11,631 nucleotides of DNA from FEN-727 sp036508635 (GTDB taxonomy: Bacteria; Actinomycetota; Geothermincolia; Fen-727; Anoxymicrobiaceae). Made by a program: the position numbers and the translations under genes. Shown in pieces: positions 5,970-11,578 of the stretch (position 1 is the first letter of the stretch; each line of letters begins with the position of its first letter). The stretch lies in assembly GCA_036508635.1 (NCBI GenBank), contig DATCGY010000281.1:1-11631 (forward strand), given 5' to 3'. Under the pieces are notes generated by a model. It had not been told where the DNA came from. It did not search any database and was given only the letters and a program-made list of their open reading frames with translations.

Positions 5970-6635
5970 ATGGAATACCATGGGTGGCTACGCCCGGTGG
6001 AGGATCTTCCTACGTTCGACCCCTTTCTCAACCTTGATAGAGAAGCGCGCTATATGAAAGCGGTGAAACTCCCTTCTTACCGTATCTGGCGAAGCAATGA
6101 CTCCGTCGTGCTGGGGAGGTTCCTGCAACCCAATGCCGAGGTTCGCCTTTCACGGGCAGCTGACCTTGGCGTGCCGATTCTTCGTAGGCCCAGCGGTGGT
6201 GGCGCCGTCTTTCACGATCTTGGCAACGTAAACTACTCCATCTACCTTCCCCAAGGCCGTATGCAAGGCTTCAGCATCGAAGAAAGTCTTCTAGCCCTGT
6301 CTTTCCCCATAACGGCACTGCTCGATTCAATAGGTGTGCCCTGGTCGTGGGAGCCGCCGAACAATGTCTATGTCCTCGGCAGAAAAATATCCGGCTCGGC
6401 TCAGGCGAGGTCAGGCGGGCGCCTCCTGCACCACGGGACGCTGCTGGTGAGCACGGACCTGGACAGGATGTGCCAACTTCTAAAACCCGGGGGCCGGAGT
6501 CGCATCGCACCGGTAGTTAACCTCTCGGAAATCGTAAGCGGCATCATGGTGAAACAGGCTGAGGCAATGATGGCAAGGACTCTAAACAAGATGATAGTGG
6601 AGCCACCACAGTTTGACATTGCGTACGCCACATGA
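5970..6635 (+). CDS. Lipoate-protein ligase A-like protein, short form
   Basis: A 221-residue catalytic domain of the BPL/LPL fold. Key features are RRPSGGGAVFHDLGNVNYSI (72-91), the lipoate/ATP-binding block of LplA, and GRKISGSAQ with the catalytic lysine Lys139, followed by LLHHGTLLVS. It lacks the C-terminal accessory domain of E. coli LplA (338 residues), as in archaeal two-part LplA/LplB or sulfur-pathway ligases; it might also need a partner or act on octanoate. No LipM-type catalytic cysteine is evident. Start: ATG 5970 places the conserved Trp-Leu near the N-terminus; TTG 5940, with AAGG upstream and a 14-bp overlap with the DGC gene, is a real alternative. As last gene of the operon it most likely modifies Lys222 of the DGC-GcvH protein. 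Confidence 0.85.
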   Translation: MEYHGWLRPVEDLPTFDPFLNLDREARYMKAVKLPSYRIWRSNDSVVLGRFLQPNAEVRLSRAADLGVPILRRPSGGGAVFHDLGNVNYSIYLPQGRMQGFSIEESLLALSFPITALLDSIGVPWSWEPPNNVYVLGRKISGSAQARSGGRLLHHGTLLVSTDLDRMCQLLKPGGRSRIAPVVNLSEIVSGIMVKQAEAMMARTLNKMIVEPPQFDIAYAT

Positions 6636-6641
6636 CACCTG

Positions 6642-6659
6642 GTGTCGGAGGACCGACAC
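6642..6659 (+). terminator. Hairpin after lipoate ligase gene
   Basis: GTGTCGG-AGGA-CCGACAC is a perfect 7-bp stem with a 4-nt loop, 6 bp after the stop at 6635. It is placed like a terminator, but AACGAACCCC follows instead of a T-run, so it may be a 3'-end stabiliser or Rho-associated structure. The rest of 6660-6757 shows nothing recognisable. Confidence 0.35.
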
Positions 6660-6757
6660 AACGAACCCCCCACAGGATTGAAGGAAAGATACAGTTGCAC
6701 CCGAGCGATCATTGCTGTTAATCCAGGCTGATCACGACAAATACGAGCGGTTCGACG

Positions 6758-6786
6758 TTGAAGTCCACGTTTTACGGCACTAGACT
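6758..6786 (+). promoter_or_regulatory. Candidate promoter for DUF3089 lipoprotein gene
   Basis: TTGAAG (6758-6763), a 17-bp spacer and TAGACT (6781-6786) match the consensus 4/6 at each box. The leader would be about 60 nt before the ATG at 6855. Moderate evidence only. Confidence 0.35.
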
Positions 6787-6854
6787 GTCATTCATGGCAT
6801 CGCCGAAGGAATCTCAGCAGCAGAGAGTGGTAGAGCGAGAGGAAGGGTCGGACG

Positions 6855-7925
6855 ATGAAGAAACATAGAATCGCTGTCGTGTTGGTTGCCATCCTCTCCA
6901 TGGTCGGGCTGATCGCAGGCTGTGGAAGCAGCTCAAAGAGCGCTAAGACCTCGACCCCGTCGTCGACGCCCTCTTCGACGAGCCAGACCCCTGACTATTC
7001 GAAGTCTGCGAACTGGCTGGCGCTGCCTTCTGCGAAATCGGCCAGGAAGAAAGTGGACGTCTTCTTCCTCTATCCGACTGTCTACGAGCAGTCCAGCCCC
7101 AGCGACCCGATGGTCTGCGGCATCGATAATTCCCAGATGCAGTCGGGCGCCAAAGCGGCATTCTCGAGAGACGCCACCGTGTTTGCGCCGTTGGCTGATA
7201 TCTACGCGCCCTACTACCAGCAGGCGGCCATTTCGGTCTTGAACCTGCCACTTGACCAGCAACAGGCGATAGTAGGAGGTGTGCCGACATCGGACGCGAT
7301 CGCAGCCTTCGACTACTTCATCAAGCACTACAACAAAGGCCGCCCGTTCATCCTGGCAGCTCATTCACAGGGATCGAACATAATGATCAACCTGATGGCC
7401 GAATACATGAAGAAGAACCCCGATGTCTACAAGCGGATGATCGCCGCGTATGTACCGGGTTATTCGATTACACCGCAGTATCTTGCGCAGAACACGGAGC
7501 TGAAGTTTGCGATAGGTGCTGACGACACGGGAGTGATAGTCTCCTACAACACCACGGCCCCTGCGCCTCAGGTGCCAGATCCCGTCGTGCTGCCCGGCGC
7601 CATGGTCATTAACCCGATCACGTGGACCAGAGACGAGACGCTGGCGACGGTGGCGCAGAACCTCGGTGGCATCGCCGTGGGCAGCAACGGTTACGCCATA
7701 CTGGACGCACAGGGCAATCCCCAGAAAGTGTTGAACTATGCGGACGCCCAGATCAACACTGCCAAGGGTACATTGATCTGCAGCACGGCCGATCCAGCCA
7801 CGCTGGATCCAGGTAGTTCTCTTGTTGCCGCGGGGATCTACCATACCTTCGATTACCCGTTCTACTACTTCGACATCAGGGCGAACGCCGCCAACAGGGT
7901 CGATCACTACTTCTCGAAGAAATAG
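6855..7925 (+). CDS. DUF3089 family lipoprotein (alpha/beta-hydrolase-like)
   Basis: A 356-residue lipoprotein. Residues 1-23 are a signal peptide with lipobox LIAGC (Cys23), followed by a Ser/Thr/Pro-rich linker to about 50. The remainder matches DUF3089: VDVFFLYPTVY early, a Tyr-rich APYYQQA segment, and the nucleophile elbow FILAAHSQGSN with predicted catalytic Ser171. Such proteins have a lipase/esterase-like fold, but substrates are not established. The ATG at 6855 is 8-10 bp after GGAAGGG. It is on the same strand as the lipoyl operon but separated by 219 bp containing a hairpin and a promoter candidate, so it is probably a separate transcription unit. It converges with the flavin reductase gene across 134 bp (7926-8059), where I see no strong terminator. 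Confidence 0.88.
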   Translation: MKKHRIAVVLVAILSMVGLIAGCGSSSKSAKTSTPSSTPSSTSQTPDYSKSANWLALPSAKSARKKVDVFFLYPTVYEQSSPSDPMVCGIDNSQMQSGAKAAFSRDATVFAPLADIYAPYYQQAAISVLNLPLDQQQAIVGGVPTSDAIAAFDYFIKHYNKGRPFILAAHSQGSNIMINLMAEYMKKNPDVYKRMIAAYVPGYSITPQYLAQNTELKFAIGADDTGVIVSYNTTAPAPQVPDPVVLPGAMVINPITWTRDETLATVAQNLGGIAVGSNGYAILDAQGNPQKVLNYADAQINTAKGTLICSTADPATLDPGSSLVAAGIYHTFDYPFYYFDIRANAANRVDHYFSKK

Positions 7926-8059
7926 AGCATTCTGCAACAATACTCCCGGGATCTGAAGTACCCCATATGTGAACCTTGTCCCCATTGGATCGAGGGATAG
8001 ATTCAGCTATAAGAACACTCGTTCATGGCCATCCTTCTATCGATGACCCTCTTCTTGAT

Positions 8060-8638
8060 TTAGCTCCGACGTAATTCGTTCCCAACGGAGAACGCATCGC
8101 CTAGTTTGTCGCCGATGCTGTAATAAGCCATGCTGCCGAATGAGCCAAACAGCATTGGTCGCACCTTCTCGATGTCTGGAAGTTGATGTGGATTTATTAC
8201 CTCGCTATCAGCGACCATTCCTACAATTTCTCCAATGAACATTGTATGCAGGCCAAGATCGACCTGCCTGACCAGATTGCATTCAAGGGCATAGGGAAAT
8301 TCATTTACGATTGGGGCATTGACCAGTTTGCTCTTTTCCGGAGTAAGGCGGGTCTCCTTGAATTTATCGCACTTTCTTCCCGATACCATGCCGACAAAGT
8401 CGGCCTCCTTGAGATACTTCTCAGAGGGAATGTTCACCGTGAAGGCCTGGGTCTGTTTGATGTTGTGATAACTGAGCGTCGCCTCCCTGAGAGACACACT
8501 AATACATGGCGGTCTGCTTGATGCGATTCCTCCCCAGGCGGCATTCATAATATTGGGCCTGCCATCGGAACCATATGTTCCAATGATGAGCACCGGGGAG
8601 GGGAGCAATATCGTTTGTGCTGGAAGGGAGAGTTTCAT
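8060..8638 (-). CDS. Flavin reductase family protein (flavoredoxin-like)
   Basis: A 192-residue FMN-binding split-barrel protein. The N-terminal block (LPSPVLIIGTYGSDGRPNIM, then NAAWGGIASSRPPCISVSL) is the flavin reductase/flavoredoxin signature, and AFTVNIPSE plus the acidic ADFVGM segment follow as usual. Length is typical of flavoredoxins from anaerobes, which bind FMN and shuttle electrons. The ATG at 8638 has GAGGAA about 6 bp upstream. It begins 29 bp after the arsM stop on the same strand and has no promoter of its own that I can see, so it is likely the third gene of the arsM operon. Supplying reducing equivalents for arsenic reduction or methylation cycles is possible but inferred. 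Confidence 0.87.
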   Translation of the reverse strand: MKLSLPAQTILLPSPVLIIGTYGSDGRPNIMNAAWGGIASSRPPCISVSLREATLSYHNIKQTQAFTVNIPSEKYLKEADFVGMVSGRKCDKFKETRLTPEKSKLVNAPIVNEFPYALECNLVRQVDLGLHTMFIGEIVGMVADSEVINPHQLPDIEKVRPMLFGSFGSMAYYSIGDKLGDAFSVGNELRRS

Positions 8639-8667
8639 AATTTATTCCTCGCTAATCAGGGGGCTGG

Positions 8668-9483
8668 TCACCGCGCGGGCCTCACCGCGCGGACCTTGAC
8701 GCTGACGGCGGACTGCGCGAGATCGGCCAGGCTCTCGGTCGACATTCCCAAGTCTTTGATGAACGACTGGACGGCGGGGTCGTTCTCGAGGAGCTCGGTG
8801 CGGAACGACTGCTCGTCGGTTATCTCCACGTCTTCGAACCCTGCGTTCTTCACCGCGCCCACGTAGTCACCCTTCAGCCACGCGCCGGCGATGCAACCGA
8901 CAAGCGCGTCAACCGACTCCTTTACCTCCGGCGGGAGCTCTCTGGTGAGCACTATGTCCGAGACCATCAGGCGGCCGCCCGGCTTCAGGGCGCGGTACGC
9001 CTCGGCGAAAACCTCGTTCTTATCTGGCGCCAGGTTGATGACGCAGTTCGAGATGATGACATCCACCGAGGAGTCGGCGACCGGTAGGTGTTCTATCTCC
9101 CCCAGCCTGAACTCAACATTGTCGTAGCCGCCTCTGCTGACGTTCTCCCTCGCCCTGTCTATCATCTCGGGGGTCATGTCCACGCCGATGACGCGCCCTC
9201 GGGGCCCTACCTTGCCCGCCGCGATGAAGCAATCCACGCCGGCGCCGGAGCCTAGGTCCAGAACCGTCTCGCCATCCGAGAGCGACGCCATCGCCACCGG
9301 ATTGCCACAGCCAAGGCCCAGGTTCGCGCCCTCCGGGATGGCGGAGAGGTCCTCATCGGTGTAGCCGACCCCTTTCGCGACCGTTTCCGCGGCGCTAGGC
9401 CCGGGGGCGCAGCACGAGCGGTTCACCTGTGCGATACCGGTGTATCCCTCGCGAACTACCTTTTTGATCTCTTCGTTCTTCAT
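8668..9483 (-). CDS. arsM: Arsenite S-adenosylmethionine methyltransferase
   Basis: A 271-residue class I methyltransferase of the ArsM type. The SAM site is VLDLGSGAGVDCFIA (about 74-88) with the acidic GVDMTPEMI strand after it. As(III)-binding cysteines typical of ArsM are present: Cys25 (in RSCCAP), Cys59 (GLGCGNP), Cys147 (ISNCVINL) and Cys197 (VGCIAGA); the 50-residue spacing of the last two matches ArsM. It converts As(III) stepwise to mono-, di- and trimethylated species using SAM and thiols. The start is ATG 9483 (GGAGG 8 bp upstream); GTG 9486 is only one codon longer. It lies 19 bp after the AbrB-type gene and 29 bp before the flavin reductase. The ArsM substrate may be supplied by the reduction systems elsewhere in the window. 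Confidence 0.95.
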   Translation of the reverse strand: MKNEEIKKVVREGYTGIAQVNRSCCAPGPSAAETVAKGVGYTDEDLSAIPEGANLGLGCGNPVAMASLSDGETVLDLGSGAGVDCFIAAGKVGPRGRVIGVDMTPEMIDRARENVSRGGYDNVEFRLGEIEHLPVADSSVDVIISNCVINLAPDKNEVFAEAYRALKPGGRLMVSDIVLTRELPPEVKESVDALVGCIAGAWLKGDYVGAVKNAGFEDVEITDEQSFRTELLENDPAVQSFIKDLGMSTESLADLAQSAVSVKVRAVRPAR

Positions 9484-9502
9484 CACGTCGCCCTCCCTCG
9501 CC

Positions 9503-9769
9503 TCAGAGTATCTCTTTCATGACGGGCCCGAGCAGATCCTTCACCATCTCGGTAAGCTCGTCGGCTTTTATGAGTGCTATGCAGCACACCTCGCCTCCGC
9601 TCTCGTAGCTCACGACCGCGAGCTTGTCTCCGGTCTCCACTCCCATGCGCTTTCTGAGCTCCTTCGGGAGCACCATCTGGCCACGCTCGTCGATGCTCAG
9701 CACCGATTCGACCCGGCAGCAGCTCGCCGGAGCGCCGCCGGGGCCGGCCGCCGCTTCCTTTGCCGTCAT
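9503..9769 (-). CDS. AbrB/SpoVT-type small regulator, HgcAB-associated-like
   Basis: An 88-residue protein with a swapped-hairpin AbrB/MazE/SpoVT DNA-binding domain: VLSIDERGQMVLPKELRKRMGVETGDKL at about 23-50. Before it is a Gly/Ala-rich tail with a Cys pair at 17-18; a second pair, Cys62-Cys63, lies in the core strand, and the C-terminal helix ends LTEMVKDLLGPVMKEIL. This cysteine-decorated variant is the type found beside arsM and beside the mercury methylation genes hgcAB, where it is called HgcAB-associated protein. The ATG at 9769 follows AGGAGG by 5 bp. It heads the arsM operon and probably autoregulates it through the ATATCAG repeats upstream. The paired cysteines are plausible As(III) or metal ligands, not demonstrated. 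Confidence 0.85.
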   Translation of the reverse strand: MTAKEAAAGPGGAPASCCRVESVLSIDERGQMVLPKELRKRMGVETGDKLAVVSYESGGEVCCIALIKADELTEMVKDLLGPVMKEIL

Positions 9770-9784
9770 CTCTACCTCCTGGAT

Positions 9785-9830
9785 ATATCAGAAATATCAG
9801 TATCTACTGTATATTCATATAATACTGATA
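9785..9830. promoter_or_regulatory. Operator-like ATATCAG repeats over arsM operon promoter
   Basis: Two direct copies of ATATCAG (9785-9791, 9794-9800) are spaced 9 bp apart. The second belongs to an arm TATCAGTAT (9795-9803) whose exact inverse ATACTGATA lies at 9822-9830, 18 bp away, overlapping the -10. Together they bracket the predicted transcription start. A binding site for the AbrB-type protein or for ArsR is likely; which one is unknown. Confidence 0.55.
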
Positions 9831-9847
9831 GTGGGTAGTTCTGTCAA
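9819..9847 (-). promoter_or_regulatory. Strong sigma-70 promoter for the AbrB-arsM-flavin reductase operon
   Basis: On the minus strand, a perfect TTGACA (9847-9842), a 17-bp spacer and TATTAT (9824-9819, 5/6) form a near-consensus promoter. Start of transcription would be near 9812, leaving about 42 nt before the ATG at 9769. It is the best promoter in the window and would need repression, which the overlapping repeats could provide. Confidence 0.7.
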
Positions 9848-9942
9848 GTTAATGCTTGATATCTGGTACCGAGCGGGGCATAAATGCAAGGACTGAAGAG
9901 TACCTGCGGTCAGTGGCAGAGATTGACTTTGCGTAATCTGCG

Positions 9943-9973
9943 TGGTGTCGGAGGGGGACTGGAACTCCCACAG
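9943..9973 (-). other. tRNA 3'-end-like remnant
   Basis: Read on the minus strand this ends in CCA preceded by a 7-nt acceptor half TCCGACA, and before it a T-arm with stem GGGAG/CCCCC (4 of 5 pairs) and loop TTCCAGT. No matching 5' acceptor half TGTCGGA, D-arm or anticodon arm lies where the tRNA body should be; the lipoprotein gene end (9998) occupies that space. It is therefore a fragment, such as an attachment-site scar left when a mobile element used a tRNA end, or a chance likeness. Otherwise 9848-9997 holds nothing recognisable. Confidence 0.4.
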
Positions 9974-9997
9974 AGTTTCAGAAGTCTGCGGCAGGCC

Positions 9998-10537
9998 CTA
10001 GAGGTTCTTATCCTTCTTGAGCTGCTTCGCCTCTTCGTTGGCCCGGTCGTTCTCCGCCTGCAGTTTTTCTGCCTCCGCCTGGTACTTCTGAAGGGCGGCT
10101 TCCTTTTCCTGCTGTGACCCAAATCCGTTGTTGTAGAGTTTCTGGAGGAAATCGTTCGTTGCCTTCAGCGACTGATCAAATGCATTCAGTGCCAGGATTT
10201 TGAGCTCCGCGTACTTCACGTAGTCCCCAACACCTTTGAGCCCCTTTATCTTCCCGTATTCCGCCTTCTCCTTCTGGATCAGCGCCTGTAAGTCGCTGTA
10301 TATACTCTGGGCCTGTTCCCAGGCAGCCCCCTTGGCGACGGGGTCGGCGGTCTCTCTCACAGTCTTCCACGCGGTGAGGAGCTCAGTGTTCTTGCCCCCT
10401 CTCTCAAGTGTAAGCTGGTCCCCCAGTTTCACATACTTCCTGGCCTGCTCGGTGTCGCCTCCACCGCACCCGGCCGTCACGGTTGCACCAACCATGACGA
10501 GCAGTAGAACGAGCCCTGATATGATTGCCCTCTTCAT
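9998..10537 (-). CDS. Coiled-coil lipoprotein of unknown function
   Basis: A 179-residue lipoprotein I cannot assign to a named family. Residues 1-24 are a signal peptide with lipobox TAGC (Cys24). The mature part is nearly all helical, with repeated Glu/Lys/Gln/Ala segments, and the last 45 residues (QEKEAALQKYQAEAEKLQAEN onward) form a strong coiled coil ending in KKDKNL. The ATG at 10537 follows a purine-rich GGGGAAGAGAG; the same frame is open to 10654, but those residues lack signal-peptide character and overlap the acidic gene upstream. It is 31 bp downstream of that acidic gene, so the two are probably cotranscribed. It should be anchored to the outer face of the membrane. Confidence 0.82.
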   Translation of the reverse strand: MKRAIISGLVLLLVMVGATVTAGCGGGDTEQARKYVKLGDQLTLERGGKNTELLTAWKTVRETADPVAKGAAWEQAQSIYSDLQALIQKEKAEYGKIKGLKGVGDYVKYAELKILALNAFDQSLKATNDFLQKLYNNGFGSQQEKEAALQKYQAEAEKLQAENDRANEEAKQLKKDKNL

Positions 10538-10568
10538 GCTGTCTCTCTTCCCCGGCCTGATTGCGGTG

Positions 10569-10775
10569 TTAGTCCGACGTGATACTGGGGGGGAGCTCTT
10601 CATCAGGGTCATTTGGATCGGGGCCACCTTCGTATTCCGCTTCTGTGAGTTCAATATCTACTGGGTTTTGCGGCCCTTTATGGTCGCTATATTCTTCTTC
10701 TTCCTCTTCCTTCTCGCGAAGCTCACGGAGTTCTTTGTCTTCTTTCTTCTCCTCTAAGCTTTTGTCCATTCCCAT
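10569..10775 (-). CDS. Small highly acidic protein, unknown function
   Basis: A 68-residue protein, strongly charged: a Lys/Glu helix at about 5-29 with a run of six Glu, then a Pro/Asp-rich disordered tail (GGPDPNDPDEELPP). No domain, signal peptide or cysteine is visible, so no function is offered. Support for its reality is AAGGAG 3 bp before the ATG at 10775, an extended -10 promoter just upstream, and a lipoprotein gene 31 bp downstream on the same strand. The low-complexity composition makes frame evidence weaker than usual. Confidence 0.6.
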   Translation of the reverse strand: MGMDKSLEEKKEDKELRELREKEEEEEEYSDHKGPQNPVDIELTEAEYEGGPDPNDPDEELPPSITSD

Positions 10776-10806
10776 TGCTCCTTCTACAGTAAAGGTATTA
10801 GCAAGG

Positions 10807-10815
10807 ATTATATCA
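10807..10815 (-). promoter_or_regulatory. Extended -10 promoter for acidic protein/lipoprotein pair
   Basis: On the minus strand TGATATAAT is an extended -10 (TGnTATAAT) with a perfect hexamer. No good -35 is present, which is usual for extended -10 promoters. It lies in the 51-bp gap before the gene starting at 10775. Confidence 0.5.
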
Positions 10816-10826
10816 GTCCCAACTCC

Positions 10827-11111
10827 TCACCACTTATACCCGCAATCTTTGCACTTGAATATCTTGTGCATGTTGCCAGGTCCAAACGGACCTACGGATA
10901 CCACCTTGGTCACTTTCCAAGTCCTTGAGAATCTCTCAATGTGAGCCGAGCCGCAGTTGGTACAATGACGAGTGGCTCTCTTTCTTTCGCCGATTTTCTC
11001 TCGGCGGGGCTCCGCGTGATACGATTCGGAGCGGCAACAAGAAGCAAGCGGCGAGGAGGGGGAATGGAAAATACGATGGACCAGACTAAAGCAGAAATCG
11101 AGAAGACACAA
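10827..11111 (-). CDS. Zinc-ribbon protein, start uncertain, possibly 5'-truncated
   Basis: The C-terminal 47 codons are convincing: RHCTNCGSAHIERFSRTWKV then KIFKCKDCGYKW, two CxxC knuckles separated by 34 residues, the layout of a structural zinc ribbon. The N-terminal half is much less protein-like and contains no ATG or GTG in frame; the only conventional start is TTG 11111, without a Shine-Dalgarno and overlapping a plus-strand mini-ORF. The gene may have lost its 5' end or use a rare start closer to the ribbon. Zinc ribbons of this kind occur in DNA/RNA-binding and scaffold proteins; nothing here specifies which. Confidence 0.45.
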   Translation of the reverse strand: MCLLDFCFSLVHRIFHSPSSPLASCCRSESYHAEPRREKIGERKRATRHCTNCGSAHIERFSRTWKVTKVVSVGPFGPGNMHKIFKCKDCGYKW

Positions 11112-11120
11112 ACAAGATAG
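11064..11120 (+). CDS. Possible 18-residue leader peptide
   Basis: ATG 11064 follows the strong ribosome-binding site GAGGAGGGG and reads MENTMDQTKAEIEKTQTR before TAG. It ends 30 bp before the next plus-strand gene, so it could be a coupled leader peptide. It is too short for coding statistics and is antisense to the doubtful N-terminus of the zinc-ribbon ORF. Confidence 0.25.
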   Translation: MENTMDQTKAEIEKTQTR

Positions 11121-11150
11121 GGCGAGAAGCCCTGGAAGGGAAAGGTCATA

Positions 11151-11348
11151 ATGGAAGCAAACAAAATCATCGATGATGCGGTGTCCTCAATAATAGAAAA
11201 TCTGGAAGAGAAACCCTTTACCGGCAATCTGGAGGACCTGGTTGCCCAGCGCGCAAAAGATTACAGCGTACCGGGGTTCTATTATGCCATCCTTACCAAG
11301 GTGAAAAAGGAAATAGAAGATAAAGAGATACCCAAGACATGGTCTTGA
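11151..11348 (+). CDS. Small conserved-looking helical protein, unknown function
   Basis: A 65-residue cytoplasmic protein without cysteines, signal peptide or membrane segment. It reads as two amphipathic helices (about 4-20 and 26-36) followed by SVPGFYYAILTKVKKEIEDK, ending in KTWS. The ATG at 11151 has GGAAGGGAAAGG about 6 bp upstream. Composition and helix pattern look like a genuine small protein, but I do not recognise the family. Neighbours are a possible leader peptide upstream and a hairpin-rich stretch immediately downstream. Confidence 0.65.
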   Translation: MEANKIIDDAVSSIIENLEEKPFTGNLEDLVAQRAKDYSVPGFYYAILTKVKKEIEDKEIPKTWS

Positions 11349-11353
11349 AGTAT

Positions 11354-11540
11354 TTCCCGTTTTGAAGGCATTTGTCGGGAATCGGGCTTGTCTTGCAGAC
11401 AAGGAACCTCAACACGCTCGTGTTCCACGTTAGCAAGGCGACCTTCAAGTACGAACAAAGAGAAACCCCCGGCGTGGGGGTTCTCCATCTCTTTAAGTCC
11501 CGGTGCTTACTCACACTTCTTCAAGAAGCCGGAATGTGAG
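11354..11540. other. Hairpin-dense non-coding stretch, possible structured RNA
   Basis: Five inverted repeats lie within 187 bp: TTCCCG/CGGGAA (11354-11359/11376-11381); CTTGTC/GACAAG with 5-nt loop (11387-11403); AACACG/CGTGTT with 2-nt loop (11411-11424); GAGAAACCCCC/GGGGGTTCTC (11460-11485) inside an outer AAAGAG/CTCTTT pair; and CTCACA/TGTGAG (11510-11540) enclosing CTTCTTCAAGAAG. The fourth could end transcription of the gene at 11151, though no T-run follows. No convincing coding frame covers the stretch. The series could be a small RNA, a mobile-element end or stacked terminators. Confidence 0.4.
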
Positions 11541-11578
11541 CCAGGCCACCAGTTGTTCAAGATAATGTGCTGGCATGT

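Noticed and set aside
5120..6031. 303-codon open frame on the minus strand opposite the DGC genes
   Set aside because: It is antisense to two DGC genes with clear motifs and good ribosome-binding sites; its translation shows no domain and looks like a high-GC shadow frame.
7365..7985. 206-codon minus-strand frame opposite the DUF3089 gene
   Set aside because: Shadow of a gene with signal peptide, lipobox and AHSQG motif; it would also start inside the convergent gap without a ribosome-binding site.
6640..9954. Integrated element bounded by the 12-bp direct repeat TGGTGTCGGAGG
   Set aside because: A few 12-bp repeats are expected by chance in a window this size, and no integrase or transposase is present; kept only as part of the tRNA-scar observation.
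9943..10030. A complete tRNA gene on the minus strand
   Set aside because: The 3' acceptor half and T-arm are present, but no complementary 5' acceptor half, D-arm or anticodon arm can be found, and the lipoprotein gene occupies the space.
10236..10757. 173-codon hydrophobic plus-strand frame
   Set aside because: Phe/Leu/Ser-rich because it is antisense to the Glu/Lys-rich acidic protein and the coiled-coil lipoprotein, a common artefact.
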